DNA of 64,000 bases from AP-15 sp963716115 (GCA_963716115.1 CAVQSZ010000014.1:62001-126000), one strand, 5' to 3'. Positions 8,982 through 18,752 are shown, counted from the stretch's first letter. Translations and numbers: made by a program. The notes: generated from the letters alone by a model not told the origin.

Positions 8982-9632
8982 ATGAAGAAATCCGGCCGCT
9001 CCGCGCCTCGCGCCGCCGCAACGCACGACCGCATCCTCGGCGCCGCCTTCGAGGCGTTCACGGGCGAGGGCTACGCCGCAACCAGCACGCTCGACATCGC
9101 CAGGCGCGCCAAGGTTTCCAAACGCGATCTCTATGCGAATTTCGGCAGCAAGCATGCGGTCCTTGCCGCCTGCATCAGGAGCCGCGCCGAGCGGATGCAG
9201 GCGCTGCCCGACCTGCCGGCGCCGCGCGACCGGCAGATGCTGGCCGCCACCCTCAGCGCATTTGCGGCCAACCTCGTGCGCGAGGTCTCCGAGGCGCCCG
9301 TGATTGCGACGTTCCGCCTGGCGATCGCCGAGGCGTCGCGGTCGCCCGAGATTGCCCAAACGCTCGATGCGGCCGGCCGCCGCGGTTCCCGCCATGCGCT
9401 CGCCGGGCTGTTGGCGAGCGCCCAGTCGAGCGCGCTGCTGGGCCCGGGAGACGCGACGGAGATGGCGGCGCAGTATTTCGGGCTTCTTTGGGAGGGGCTG
9501 CTGGTCGGCCTGCTGCTGGGGGTAGACCAGGCCCCCGGACCGGCCGACGCCGAGCTGCGCGCCGGCAAGGCGACGACAGCTTTCATGCAGCTGCACCCCG
9601 CTCCCGCCGCGAGCGATCAGGAGCAGGCTTAG
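8982..9632 (+). CDS. TetR/AcrR-family transcriptional regulator
   Basis: A 216-residue regulator. Residues 12-60 form the TetR DNA-binding domain, ending STLDIARRAKVSKRDLYANF and GSKHAVLAAC. The remaining helices form a ligand and dimer domain without recognisable specificity. A TTG at 8973 in the same frame sits 5 bases after AGGGGG and could be the true start; the ATG at 8982 is the more conventional choice. Divergent from the MFS gene across the palindrome at 8916-8957, so it probably represses both itself and the transporter until a ligand binds. Confidence 0.85.
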   Translation: MKKSGRSAPRAAATHDRILGAAFEAFTGEGYAATSTLDIARRAKVSKRDLYANFGSKHAVLAACIRSRAERMQALPDLPAPRDRQMLAATLSAFAANLVREVSEAPVIATFRLAIAEASRSPEIAQTLDAAGRRGSRHALAGLLASAQSSALLGPGDATEMAAQYFGLLWEGLLVGLLLGVDQAPGPADAELRAGKATTAFMQLHPAPAASDQEQA

Positions 9633-9687
9633 TCTCAGGCGGCGGAAGGCCGGGCGGCGGCGCCTGCGGGCGACCGCCGGGGCCGCG

Positions 9688-10704
9688 TCAGGCTTGCCGG
9701 CCGGGCGGCGGCTCCTTCATCGCGCCGTGCAGCGCGGCGACGATCTCGAACGAGCGCTTGCGCTTCTCGTGGTCGAAGATGTTGGCGGTCACCATCAGCT
9801 CGTCGGCGCCGGTGCGGCGGATGAGGTCTTCGAGGCCGCGGCGCACGGTTTCGGGTCCGCCGACGATGGCGGCGGATTGCGAGTCGGCCAGGACGGCGCG
9901 CGCGTAGGGATCGAGCCGGGCCTCGAAATCGGCGACCGGCGGCGGCACCCGGCCGGGATGCCCGATCCGGTTGTTCAAGGTCGATTGCTGCAATGACGAA
10001 AAGAGGAAGCGCGCCTCATCGTCGCGTTCCGCGGCGACGACGACGGCCCCGAGCATCACGTGCGGCAGGGCGAGCTGCGCCGACGGGCGGAAGCGCTCGC
10101 GGTAGATCCCGATCGCCTGCATCAACATCCCCGGCGCGAAATGCGAGGCGAAGGCGAAGGGCAGGCCCAGATACGCCGCGAGCTGCGCCCCATAGGTGCT
10201 CGAGCCCAGGATCCAGATCGGCACCTCGAGCCCGGCGCCCGGGACCGCCTGCACCGCCTGCCCAGGCTCGACCGGCGCGAAATAATGCATCAGCTCGACG
10301 ACATCCTGCGGAAACTGGTCGACATCGCCGAGCAAGGCGCGGCGCACCGCGCGGGCGGTGACCTGGTCCGAGCCCGGCGCGCGGCCGAGGCCGAGCTCGA
10401 CCCGCCCGGGATGCAGCGCCGCCAACGTGCCGAACTGCTCGGCGATCAACAAGGGCGCATGGTTCGGCAGCATGATGCCGCCGGCGCCGATCTTGATCGT
10501 GCTGGTGCCGGCCGCGACATGGGCGAGCGCCACCGCGGTCGCAGCGCTGGCGATGCCCGGCAAATTGTGATGCTCGGCCATCCAGTAGCGCCGGTAGCCG
10601 AGCGCCTCGACATGCCGCGCCAGATCGAGCGAGTTGCGCAGCGCCTGGCCGGCGTCGCCGCCTTCGGTGATCGGGGAAAGGTCGAGAACGGAGAGCGGAA
10701 CCAT
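9688..10704 (-). CDS. LLM-class (luciferase-like) flavin-dependent oxidoreductase
   Basis: A 338-residue TIM-barrel protein of the bacterial luciferase-like family. Visible blocks are LSVLDLSPITEG, YWMAEHHNLPGIAS, IKIGAGGIMLPNHAPLLIAE and VELGLGRAPGSD, the pattern of the MsnO8/YhbW-like subgroup. These enzymes use reduced flavin and oxygen on sulfonates, alkanes or other small molecules, with FMNH2 supplied by a separate reductase, none of which is seen here. It is convergent with the TetR gene. Confidence 0.85.
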   Translation of the reverse strand: MVPLSVLDLSPITEGGDAGQALRNSLDLARHVEALGYRRYWMAEHHNLPGIASAATAVALAHVAAGTSTIKIGAGGIMLPNHAPLLIAEQFGTLAALHPGRVELGLGRAPGSDQVTARAVRRALLGDVDQFPQDVVELMHYFAPVEPGQAVQAVPGAGLEVPIWILGSSTYGAQLAAYLGLPFAFASHFAPGMLMQAIGIYRERFRPSAQLALPHVMLGAVVVAAERDDEARFLFSSLQQSTLNNRIGHPGRVPPPVADFEARLDPYARAVLADSQSAAIVGGPETVRRGLEDLIRRTGADELMVTANIFDHEKRKRSFEIVAALHGAMKEPPPGRQA

Positions 10705-10966
10705 CGCACGACCATCGCACCGGACGCCGCCTGAGGGAAGCCGCGCGCCGGCCGAATTGGGCTCGGCAGCCGAAATTTGATGGCCGCGCCCTGCCGGACG
10801 ATTCGGATTCCTTCCGGACGGCGCGGCTTGCGAAATGGCGATCGCGCGCGATCGTCAAGGCAGGCCCTCGCCTGCCCGGGCCTGGGACCGACGCCCTCGC
10901 TGGACGATCCGCGTCTGCTCGCGCACAGTGCCGATGCGCGCAGTCTCTCCGCTCGGGAGAAAACCG

Positions 10967-12131
10967 ATGCCGATCTTCTATGAGTTCTTCGCCGGCGGCG
11001 GCATGGCGCGCGCCGGTCTGGGCGAGGGCTGGCGCTGCGCGTTCGCCAATGATTTCGATCAAATGAAGGCCGCCGCGTACCGGGAGAACTGGGGCGGGGA
11101 TCACCTTGTCTGCGGCGATGTGGCAGGCGTCAAAGCCTCCGATCTGCCGGAAACCGCCGACCTCTCATGGGCGTCGTTTCCCGTGCCAGGACCTTTCGCT
11201 TGCCGGCGACTATCGCGGCCTCGGCCGCGCCGATTGCGCCGCGATGACGCGATCGGGCGCGTTCTGGCCGTTCTGGAAGCTCATGCGGGAGCTGGCTCGG
11301 GAGGGCCGCGCGCCGCGCCTGATCGTTCTCGAAAACGTTTACGGGACCCTGACCTCGCACGCAGGCAAGGACTTCGCCGCGATATCCACGGCGTTGTCGG
11401 GCTCGGCGTACCGTTTCGGGGCGGTCGTCATCAATGCCCGTCTGTTCGTGCCGCAATCGCGGCCCCGGGTGTTCTTTCTCGCGGTGCGCCACGGTGAACG
11501 TATCCCCGCGGCGCTGGTCGGCCGCGGGCCGCAACTGCCGTGGCATCCAGCGGCGCTGGTAAAGGCTTACGAGGGTCTGGGCGCAACGGGCCCGCAAGCC
11601 AATGGGTGTGGTGGAGCATCGAGCCGCCGCTTGCGCGAAACACCGTCTTCGCCGATCTGATCGAAGAAGCTCCGACCGGGGTGGATTGGCATGCCCCGAC
11701 GCAGACAAGGCATATCCTCGATATGATGTCGCCGGTGAACGCGGCAAAGGTCGCGGCGGCGGCGAAGCTCGGGCGGAAGGTCGTCGGCGGCGTCTACCGG
11801 CGCACCAGGCCGGACGAAAAAGGCGCGAAGCCGCCAGCGCGCCGAGGTGCGGTTCGACGACATCGCCGGATGCCTCAGAACGCCGGTCGGCGGATCGAGC
11901 CGCCAGACCATCCTTGTCATAGAGGGCGAGAGCATCCGGTCGCGGCTTCTGTCGCCCCGCGAGGCGGCCCGGCTGATGGGGCTCGACGATAGCTACAAGC
12001 TGCCGGCGCGGTACAACGACGCCTATCATGTGGCGGGAGACGGGGTATGCGTGCCGGTCGTTCGGCACCTCGCGCACAATCTCATCGAGCCGGTAGTCCG
12101 AGCGACCACGACGCTCGGGGTCACCCCGTAG
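10967..12131 (+). CDS. DNA (cytosine-5)-methyltransferase (frameshifted)
   Basis: Four frame segments together carry the C5-methyltransferase motifs in order: motif I FYEFFAGGGMARAGL, motif IV SFPCQDLSLAG with the catalytic cysteine, motif VI LIVLENVYG, motif VIII QSRPRVFFLAV, a variable target-recognition part, and C-terminal motifs around LSPREAARLMGL and NDAYHVAGDGVCVPVV. Breaks are near 11183 (ccc/ccg doublet just before PCQ), near 11590 and near 11836. The repaired length is about 387 residues. GGGAGA lies 6 bases before the ATG. The enzyme transfers methyl from SAM to a cytosine. It heads an island with a GIY-YIG nuclease and Vsr, so a restriction-modification function is likely. Recognition sequence is unknown. 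Confidence 0.88.
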
Positions 12132-12189
12132 GGGTGGCAACACGATTCCCTGGGCGATTGCCCGGGCCTTTCCTCGGCGGGCTACTGCA

Positions 12190-12955
12190 GTGGCGAAGAA
12201 AGCACAAATCCCTACCAAACTAAAAGGCTGCTTCGTCCGAGACGGACGACCTAGAAAGAGCTTGGCGGCATTTCTTGACAGACCTTATCCATGCCCTGCC
12301 GGGCGCACCGGAAGATCGGCAACTTCCGCTCGGGGCGTTTCGCGATCTTCGAATCGACGAAGAGCCAATTTATGTTGGGCAGACAAACGAAAGGGTACGA
12401 ACGCGCATCGGCCGGCACTTAACCAACCAGCGAACCGATGCAGTCGCAATGTCTGTTCTCGATCCTTTTGAGGTATTCGTCATTAGGGTTTGGCCTCTTA
12501 TAGAGTATCAGGAGGTAACGAAGGACAGCCCTAAGGAAGAATTCAAGAGCGCCAAAGCCCGTCTCAACGCGCTGGAACGAACGGTTTATGACAAAGTGAT
12601 TCAGGAGAGCGCTTTTGGTGCGGTCCTTAATGAGAAAAACCCACCGGTTACACAAATTCAAATTCAGGTCCCGCGAGTGTGCGAGGGTCAAATCGTATCG
12701 GAAGAAGTGCGTAAAATCCGATCGCATCCGGATGTCCGGATTTCTCGACGATCTCTGATCATTGCACGACTGGCGCAGGTTATTTCGGAACGCCAGGTCC
12801 AGCCTGGACTTCGGCGGGTAATGTTGATTCAAGCGAAGCGCATAGAGTGGCTGGCACGGCACCGCTATGAGGCCCTTGGTGGAGCGTCTATCGTGCCGTC
12901 CAGAGCGGCGGACGACGAAGAAGCTGACGGCAGTGATGACACAAACGAGCCCTGA
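12190..12955 (+). CDS. GIY-YIG nuclease family protein, candidate restriction endonuclease (frameshifted near start)
   Basis: The frame from a GTG at 12190 (MAKKAQIPTKLK) joins the main frame if one base of an aaa/aag doublet near 12229 is removed, giving about 254 residues: AASSETDDLERAW, then a GIY-YIG core EPIYVGQT...RIGRHLTNQRTDAVAM. The IYVGQT pair stands for GIY-YIG, with the following arginine and a later glutamate expected to be catalytic. The DNA is visibly richer in A and T than its neighbours, which points to transfer. Placed between a C5-methyltransferase and an overlapping vsr gene, it is best read as the restriction partner. Another possibility is a nicking enzyme of unknown role. 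A TTG at 12275 could start a shorter version. Confidence 0.75.
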
Positions 12956-13364
12956 TCGCTCGCGCGTCATGCGGGCGGTCAAGTCGAGAGACACCAAGCC
13001 CGAATTGGTTGTCCGCCGGCTGGCGCACGGCCTCGGATACCGTTATCGGCTGCATCGGGCGGATCTGCCCGGCAAGCCCGATTTGACGTTCCCCGGCCGG
13101 CGCAAGGTCGTGCTGGTCCACGGGTGCTTCTGGCACGGCCACGATTGCGCGCGCGGCGCTCGGGTCCCAAAGAACAACCGGGATTATTGGACAGCCAAAA
13201 TCGCCCGCAATCAGGCGCGCGACGCCAAGGATCGCAGCCGGCTCGGCGAGATGGGGTGGTCGGTCCTCACGGTTTGGGAATGCGAGACCAAAGATCCGGG
13301 GCTTGAGACGCGTCTTCGCGCGTTTTTAGAGATGAAACCGACCACCGGTGGGCCGAAAGCCTGA
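12936..13364 (+). CDS. vsr: Very short patch repair (Vsr) endonuclease
   Basis: A 142-residue protein of the Vsr family: SRVMRAVKSRDTKPEL, YRLHRADLPGKPDLTFP with the catalytic aspartate, VLVHGCFWHGHDC with the metal and zinc-binding histidines and cysteines, then NRDYWTAKIARNQARD and GWSVLTVWECE. Vsr nicks next to T in T:G mismatches that arise when 5-methylcytosine deaminates, so it protects the methyltransferase's sites. The ATG at 12936 overlaps the end of the GIY-YIG gene by 20 bases, suggesting translational coupling. Length is close to the family norm. Confidence 0.93.
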   Translation: MTQTSPDRSRVMRAVKSRDTKPELVVRRLAHGLGYRYRLHRADLPGKPDLTFPGRRKVVLVHGCFWHGHDCARGARVPKNNRDYWTAKIARNQARDAKDRSRLGEMGWSVLTVWECETKDPGLETRLRAFLEMKPTTGGPKA

Positions 13365-13369
13365 TCGGC

Positions 13370-14234
13370 TCACTGCGGGTCGGGCCAGCGCGCGTCGCGG
13401 GCAAGGTAGTCGGCGGAGCGCAGCGCCGTCGCCAGCTCCGCCGGGCTCGCCATCGGCGGCTTCGCGCCGCCCTTCAGCCCGGCGAGGGCGGCGCGCACCG
13501 CGTGCACGCTCGCGGCCAGGATTTCCTGCGGATAGACGACGATCTTGACGCCGAGCCGTTCGAGCTCGGCGTCGCCGGGCATGAAATGCCGGCCGGCGGG
13601 CGAGGTCACGGCGAGCGCGGGCTTGCCGTTGCAGGCTGCGACCGCTTCCCTCATCTCGGCCTCCGACTGCGGCGAGTCGAGAAACAGGATGTCGGCGCCC
13701 TCGGCGACAAAGGCCTGCAGCCGCGCCAGCGCCTCCTCGAACCCGCGCGAGGTGCGGGCGTCGGTGCGGGCCAGCAGCAGGATGCCCTCCTCGCGGCAGG
13801 CCGCGACGGCGGCGCGGCAGCGCAGGACCGCGGCGTCGCGCTCCACTACGAGCTTCGCGCCCTGACGCCCGAGCGGGCGCGGCCAGGCCTTGTCCTCGAT
13901 CAGCACCGCGGCCGCGCCGCGGCGGGCGTAGGCGCGGATCGTCTTTTGCACGGCAAGCGCGTTGCCGTAGCCGGTGTCGCCGTCCGCCAGCCACAGGACG
14001 TCGGGTGCTGCGGCGATGCACGGCCTCGACCGCGTCGGCCATTTCGGCAAGGGTCAAGAGGTCCATGTCGGGCATCGCCAGCCGCATCGCCGAAATGCTG
14101 GAGCCCGAGACGAAGCCGGCGCGAAAGCCGGCCTCTTCGATCAGCCGGGCGCCCATGCCGTCGCCGCAGCCGGGCATAACCTGAAGTCCGGGCTGGTCGA
14201 GCAGCGCCTTCATCGCGCTGGCCTGCGCACGCAT
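13370..14234 (-). CDS. Isocitrate lyase/PEP mutase family protein (frameshifted)
   Basis: The N-terminal frame gives MRAQASAMKALLDQPGL, MPGCGDGMGARLIEEAGFRA and FVSGSSISA; the other frame continues with LWLADGDTGYGNAL, VLIEDKAWP, LLLARTDAR and DILFLDSPQSEAEM. These match the oxaloacetate decarboxylase/2-methylisocitrate lyase branch, with the DGDTGYG metal-binding loop and a KxxP-like loop in place of the usual KKCGH. One base of a gtg/gtc doublet near 14009 must be removed; the repaired length is about 287 residues. The start at 14234 follows GGAAA. The VOC gene lies 30 bases upstream on the same strand. It cleaves or mutates a small 2-oxo or hydroxy acid; the exact one is unclear. Confidence 0.85.
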
Positions 14235-14263
14235 GTCGTTTTCCTTTCCGGTTGTGGGCTCGC

Positions 14264-14683
14264 TCAGCACTGCATCAGCTCGATGCTGACGCCGTCGGGG
14301 GCGGCGATGTAGCACAACAGGCTGCCGTTGACGCCGCGCTTCAGCTCGACCGGGAAGCTTGCTCCCTTGGCGCGCAGCTCGTTGCAGAACGCTTCGAGAT
14401 CGCCGCGGTAGAGAAAGCCGAAATGGTCGGTTCCCCAGGAATCATGGCTGGAGAAGTCGGCATATTGCCGGATCGGCCGGGCCGCAACCGGGGCCTCGCC
14501 AGGCCGCCGGCCGCGGATCAGGATCGTCATGCCGCCCAGATCGACAAAGATCTGCGGGGCGCCGCGCGCCGTCGTGCTGTTGGCGATCGTCGCGCCGAGC
14601 ATCTCGACATACCAGCCGGCCGAGGCTTCCGGATCCCTGCTGATGATGTGGACGTGATCGAATTTGAACGCGGGATTGCTCAT
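14264..14683 (-). CDS. VOC-superfamily (glyoxalase/dioxygenase-like) protein
   Basis: A 139-residue single VOC domain. FDHVHIISRDPEASAGWYVEML at the start supplies a metal-ligand histidine, and DGVSIELMQC at the end the matching glutamate; TDHFGFLYRGD in the middle gives the second histidine. Such proteins act on small acids or thiols, for example epimerases and lyases. It lies 29 bases upstream of the PEP-mutase-family gene on the same strand and is divergent from a 2-hydroxyacid dehydrogenase, which fits a small-acid pathway. The ATG at 14683 is preferred to a start 19 codons earlier, because the domain begins directly after it. Confidence 0.85.
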   Translation of the reverse strand: MSNPAFKFDHVHIISRDPEASAGWYVEMLGATIANSTTARGAPQIFVDLGGMTILIRGRRPGEAPVAARPIRQYADFSSHDSWGTDHFGFLYRGDLEAFCNELRAKGASFPVELKRGVNGSLLCYIAAPDGVSIELMQC

Positions 14684-14757
14684 CGCCTGCCCTCCGTCGC
14701 GACACCTGCCGCCGGTTTGCGGGATAATACGGCACGACATCGAACGGAGCGCGCCCC

Positions 14758-15726
14758 ATGCTTCCCCCCAGCGACCAGCTTTCGATCTGCTTCGCCCACG
14801 TCGCCTATCGCCTGCACGAGCGGTTTTCGGCCCTCGGCGCCGGCATCGCCAGCTTTGCGGTCCGCGATCCCGAGACCTTGCACAAGCGCGTGGGCGACGC
14901 CGACGTGCTGGTGGTCTCGGGGCTGTGGCAGGACAGCCTTCTCGACCGCGCGATGCGGCTGCGCTTCATCCAATCGATCGGCGCCGGCACCGACCAGTTC
15001 CCGAAGGACGCGCTGATGCGGCGCGGCATCCGCCTTGCCAGCGCCCGCGGCGTCAACGCGCAGGCGGTGGCCGAGCACGCCATCGCGCTGATGCTGGCGC
15101 TGAGCCGCCGGCTTCCCGAGGCGCGCGACAACCAGGCAAGGCGGGTTTGGCGCGGCATGATCGGCGATCTTGCCGAGCGCGAGGACGAGCTCGGCGGCAA
15201 GACCCTGCTCGTCGTCGGCCTGGGCGATATCGGCGGCCGCCTCGCCCGGCTCGCCAAAGCCTTCGACATGCGCGTCGTCGGGCTGCGGCGCAACCCGGCG
15301 GCGGGCCATGGCGCGGCGGATGCGGCGCACCCGATGGATCAGCTCGCAGCGCTGTTGCCCGAGGCCGATTTCGTCGCGCTCACCTGTCCGCTCACCGAGG
15401 AGACCGAAAACCTGATCGACGCCGCGGCCTTCGGGCGGATGAAGCGCTCCGCCTACCTCGTCAACGTCGCGCGCGGGCGGGTGGTCGACGAGGCGGCGCT
15501 GGTCGAGGCGCTCGCCGCGCACGGCATCGCCGGCGCCGGGATCGATGTGACCGCGGAAGAGCCGCTCTCGCCGGATTCGCCGCTCTGGGGCATGCCGCAG
15601 GCGCTGATCACGCCGCATACCGCCGGCGAGACCCGCCGTTACGAGGACAACGTGATCGAGATCCTGCGCGACAATCTGGGGCGCTTGTGGCGCGGCGAAC
15701 GGCAATTGCGCAACGAGGTGGTCTGA
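14758..15726 (+). CDS. D-2-hydroxyacid dehydrogenase (NAD-dependent)
   Basis: A 322-residue dehydrogenase. The NAD-binding fold is marked by LLVVGLGDIGGRLARLA, and the catalytic triad by VNVARGRVVDE (arginine), TAEEPLSPDSPLW (glutamate) and ITPHTAGE (histidine). It reduces 2-oxo acids to D-2-hydroxy acids or the reverse, in the cytoplasm. The start ATG at 14758 has weak GAGCG upstream. It is divergent from the VOC/PEP-mutase pair with about 75 bases between them. Confidence 0.9.
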   Translation: MLPPSDQLSICFAHVAYRLHERFSALGAGIASFAVRDPETLHKRVGDADVLVVSGLWQDSLLDRAMRLRFIQSIGAGTDQFPKDALMRRGIRLASARGVNAQAVAEHAIALMLALSRRLPEARDNQARRVWRGMIGDLAEREDELGGKTLLVVGLGDIGGRLARLAKAFDMRVVGLRRNPAAGHGAADAAHPMDQLAALLPEADFVALTCPLTEETENLIDAAAFGRMKRSAYLVNVARGRVVDEAALVEALAAHGIAGAGIDVTAEEPLSPDSPLWGMPQALITPHTAGETRRYEDNVIEILRDNLGRLWRGERQLRNEVV

Positions 15727-15763
15727 CCCCGGCGGGTCGGCGGCGATGCGAAACGGCGGCGGC

Positions 15764-16890
15764 TCAGGCGGCAAACGCGAAGCTGCTGCCGGTGCCGCAC
15801 AGCACCAGCTTCTCCGGCATCTCCTCTGGCGGCGAGATCGATCGAAGTTCTGCCCGCTGCAATGCATCGGCATCACGTGCTCGGGGTCGAGCTTCTTCAG
15901 CTCGGCCATGACCTGGCGCAGATAGTCGTCAGGCGCCGGCGCCAGGTGAAAGCCGCCGACCAGCGCGTAAATCTTCTCGACGCCGCTGACCTCCTGGGCG
16001 CGCTTCAGGGTGTTGACGATGCCGGCATGCCCGCACGAGCTGATCACTACGAGCCCGCGGCCGCCGAGCCGGAAGCAGGTCGCGTGCTCGTGCCAATGCT
16101 GGTCCGGCTGCGGCTTGCCGGCCAGCTCGTCTGCGGTGAAGTGGTGGTTCATGTAGGCATGCGCGTCGCAGCCGAGCCCGTCCTGGATCCCGACCTCGAC
16201 CCAGGTGTTGGGCAGCACATGCTCGATGCCGGCGCGCGGGATCGCGCCGGTCGTGAAGGCGTGGCCCTCGATGACGATCGGATCCTCGGACAGCACCGGC
16301 TCGACGTTGAGCGCCTTCAGCTTGCGGCGGTCGAGCGCACCGAAATCGGCGAAGCCGCCGTCGGGCTGGCGCAGGAAGCGGTGGCAGAAATCGTCCTCGC
16401 CGCCGGTATAGAGGCGCAAATCCTTGCGCATCTGCGCCCGCCGCGCTTCGAGAAACCCGATCAGCCCGCCGTAATGGTCGAAATGCCCGTGGCTGAGGAT
16501 CAGCGCGTCCACCTGGGCCGGGTCGATTTTCAACAGCTCGAGATTGTTGGCGTAAACATCGGAGGTGAAGCCGAAATCCAGCAGATACCGCCGCTGCTCG
16601 CTGCCTCGCGTCGATTCGATGTGCAGCGCCAAGCCCCATTCGCTTTCGAGCGTCTTTCCCTGCGCCGGGCCGCCGGGGTTGGGGCGCAGCACGGCGAGGC
16701 CGGGACGTTCGAGAGGCTTCAGGAAGATGTCGTGCTGGTTGTCGGTGATCTCTCGCACGACGACGCGGTCGACGACCGGCGCCTCGATGCGTGCGGGCGC
16801 CGCCGCGCCGGCCGGCCGACGCCGGACACCAGGGCGCTGCCCAGCGCCGCTGAGGTTTGCAAGGAAACGTCTGCGGCTCAACGACGACAT
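15764..16890 (-). CDS. Tat-exported MBL-fold metallohydrolase (frameshifted near the C-terminus)
   Basis: Begins MSSLSRRRFLANLSG, a twin-arginine export signal; the following hydrophobic stretch reads better in another frame (GSALVSGVG), so there may be paired indels there. The mature part holds the metallo-beta-lactamase motif LILSHGHFDHYGG, later HFTADELAGKP, ISSCGHAGIVNTLK and HVMPMHCSGQNF, as in the Methanopterin-synthase-like MBL branch. Near 15835-15850 two extra bases must be removed to continue LVLCGTGSSFAFAA to the TGA at 15764; the repaired length is about 374 residues. It should act in the periplasm. The substrate is unknown. A GH5 fragment follows directly upstream on the same strand. 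Confidence 0.85.
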
Positions 16891-16901
16891 GTTCCCCTCC
16901 G

Positions 16902-17440
16902 TCAAATTGTTGTTGCAGCAATCGTTCTGGTGTCCGGCGGACCGCAATAGGTGTGGTATCCGGCAATCAGCTGCGGCTGCCCTGGCACCGGATTATTTGC
17001 GGCGTGCGCCAGCGGGTCCTTGGGCGCAAAGGTCAACCATTGGCTCAAATTCGATGCCCAGGTCAGGCCCCCCAGCATGATCGGCTGCGTCGCCCCGGCG
17101 CGCCGCACGGCCGCCACGAGCGCGGTCATGCCCGCGGTCTTCCAACTCCCGTCGCCGGTCGTCACCGTGCAGCCGTCGCGCCAGCAAGTCCAGCTGCCGA
17201 CATAGGGCTCGTTGTAAAGATCGAAGATGACGGCGGGGTTCTGCTTGAAGGCGGCGGCAACCGATCCCCAAAACGCCGGACCATGATCGAGGTCGGCCAT
17301 CGGCTGCTGCTGGTCTGCAATGTGCCACCTCGGGGCATTCCAATGCAGGTCGAGGATAGCGTAGAGGCCGGCCTGGTTCAGTCGCAGAACGAAATCAGCA
17401 ACGGCCTTGCGGTAGGCCGGCAGTGGGATCACGCCAGCCG
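16902..17440 (-). pseudogene. Fragment of a glycoside hydrolase family 5 (cellulase-like) gene
   Basis: An open stretch of about 180 codons matches the middle of GH5 enzymes: LPAYRKAVADFVLRLNQAG, AILDLHWNAP, PAVIFDLYNEPYVG with the acid/base glutamate, and PIMLGGLTWASNLSQWL. The N-terminal third is missing, since the fragment begins where the CaiB gene ends at 17444. It stops soon after IAGYHTYC, before the nucleophile glutamate, so it cannot be an active hydrolase. No start codon with a binding site was found. I read it as a relic of an older gene broken by the insertion or deletion that set its present neighbours. Confidence 0.75.
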
Positions 17441-17443
17441 GCG

Positions 17444-18661
17444 TCAAATGATCTTTCGCTCCCGAAAATCGCCGATCTGCGCCGCGGTGTAGCCGAGATC
17501 GGCGAGGACCTCGTCGTTGTCGGCGCCGAGCTTGGGGGCGACGCCGATCCGCGCCGGCGTTTCCGAGAAACGCCACGGCGTGCCGTGCACCTTGAGCCGC
17601 TTGCCGTGCTCCGGATAATCGATTTCGGTGACATAGCCGTTGGCCAGCACGTCGGGGTCGTTCGCGGCTTCGAGCAAGGTGTTGATCGGCGCCGCGACGA
17701 TGTCGGCGGCGCGCAGCCGCTCGACCCAGTCGTCGCGCTGCCCGGTCGCGAATAATTCGTCCAAGAGCCGCAGCAGCGCGGCGCGCTTCTCGTCCGAGGA
17801 CACGATGACGCCGAGGTCGCCGAATCCGGCCTCTTCGAGCCTTTCGTGGAAGCCCAGCGCGGTCATCGCGTCGCGCCATTTGCGGCCGCCGTTCAGCTGG
17901 AGCACCAGGGGCTTGCCGTCGCGGTCGTTGAAGCTGGCGCTGAGGCCGGGGCGCTGCGGCGTGCCGGTGATTCGGGCCTGGCCGGTGACCGGGTCGCGGT
18001 TGCGCCACATCGCCGTCGTCAGGGTCCAGCCCATCAGCCGGATCTGGCCGCCGAGCAGCGAGCAGTCGACCTTCTGGCCCACACCGGTGGCGCGGGCATG
18101 GGTCAGCGCGGCGAGCGCGCCGCCAAAGGCGAGGATCGCGCAGGTCTCGTCGGCGACCGAGACGATGCCGGTCTTCAGCGGCATTCCCGGCGTCGAATAG
18201 GCTTGCGTGACGCCGCCCAGCGCCTGGGCCATCGAATCGGTCCCCGGCAGAAGGGCATGCGGCCCCGCCGGCCCGTAGCCCGAGACCGAGACGTAGACGA
18301 GCCTCGGGTTCGCCTGCCGCAGGTCTTCATAGCCAAAGCCGTTCTTCTCGGCGGCGCCGGGGCGGAAGTTCTGCCCGAAGATGTCGGCCTTGGCGACCAG
18401 CCGGCGCAGAATGTCGCGGCCTTCCGCGGTCTTCAGGTTCAACGTGACGCTTTTGACGCCGCGGTTGTTGGTCTCGAAATAGGTGCTCGGGAAACCCGGC
18501 ATGACCGTCGAGCCGCGCGAATTGTCGCCGATTTCCGGCGCCTCGATCTTGATCACCTCGGCCCCGAGGTCGGCCATCAGCATGTAGGGCACCGTGCCGG
18601 CCTGCGCGGTGGAGCAGGCGACGACCTTGACCCCCTGGAGCGGCCCATGCGGCTCAGCCAT
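17444..18661 (-). CDS. CaiB/BaiF (family III) CoA-transferase
   Basis: A 405-residue CoA-transferase: GVKVVACSTAQAGTVPYMLM, DLGAEVIKIEAPEIGD, NNRGVKSVTLNLKTAEGRD and the GTDSMAQALGG region near the expected catalytic aspartate. Family III enzymes move CoA between carboxylic acids as acyl-CoA thioesters (formyl-CoA:oxalate, carnitine, succinyl-CoA types); the acid here is unknown. The ATG at 18661 begins just before the domain; the open frame runs far upstream over the divergent gene. It stops exactly at the edge of the GH5 fragment and is divergent from the double-length CoA-transferase. Confidence 0.88.
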   Translation of the reverse strand: MAEPHGPLQGVKVVACSTAQAGTVPYMLMADLGAEVIKIEAPEIGDNSRGSTVMPGFPSTYFETNNRGVKSVTLNLKTAEGRDILRRLVAKADIFGQNFRPGAAEKNGFGYEDLRQANPRLVYVSVSGYGPAGPHALLPGTDSMAQALGGVTQAYSTPGMPLKTGIVSVADETCAILAFGGALAALTHARATGVGQKVDCSLLGGQIRLMGWTLTTAMWRNRDPVTGQARITGTPQRPGLSASFNDRDGKPLVLQLNGGRKWRDAMTALGFHERLEEAGFGDLGVIVSSDEKRAALLRLLDELFATGQRDDWVERLRAADIVAAPINTLLEAANDPDVLANGYVTEIDYPEHGKRLKVHGTPWRFSETPARIGVAPKLGADNDEVLADLGYTAAQIGDFRERKII

Positions 18662-18752
18662 GGCGAACGACCCTCTGCTATGTCCCGCGGTCAAGTTGAC
18701 AACATAGACGCGTCGATCACAATCGGCCTGACGCTGACAAGGGAGAAGCGCC

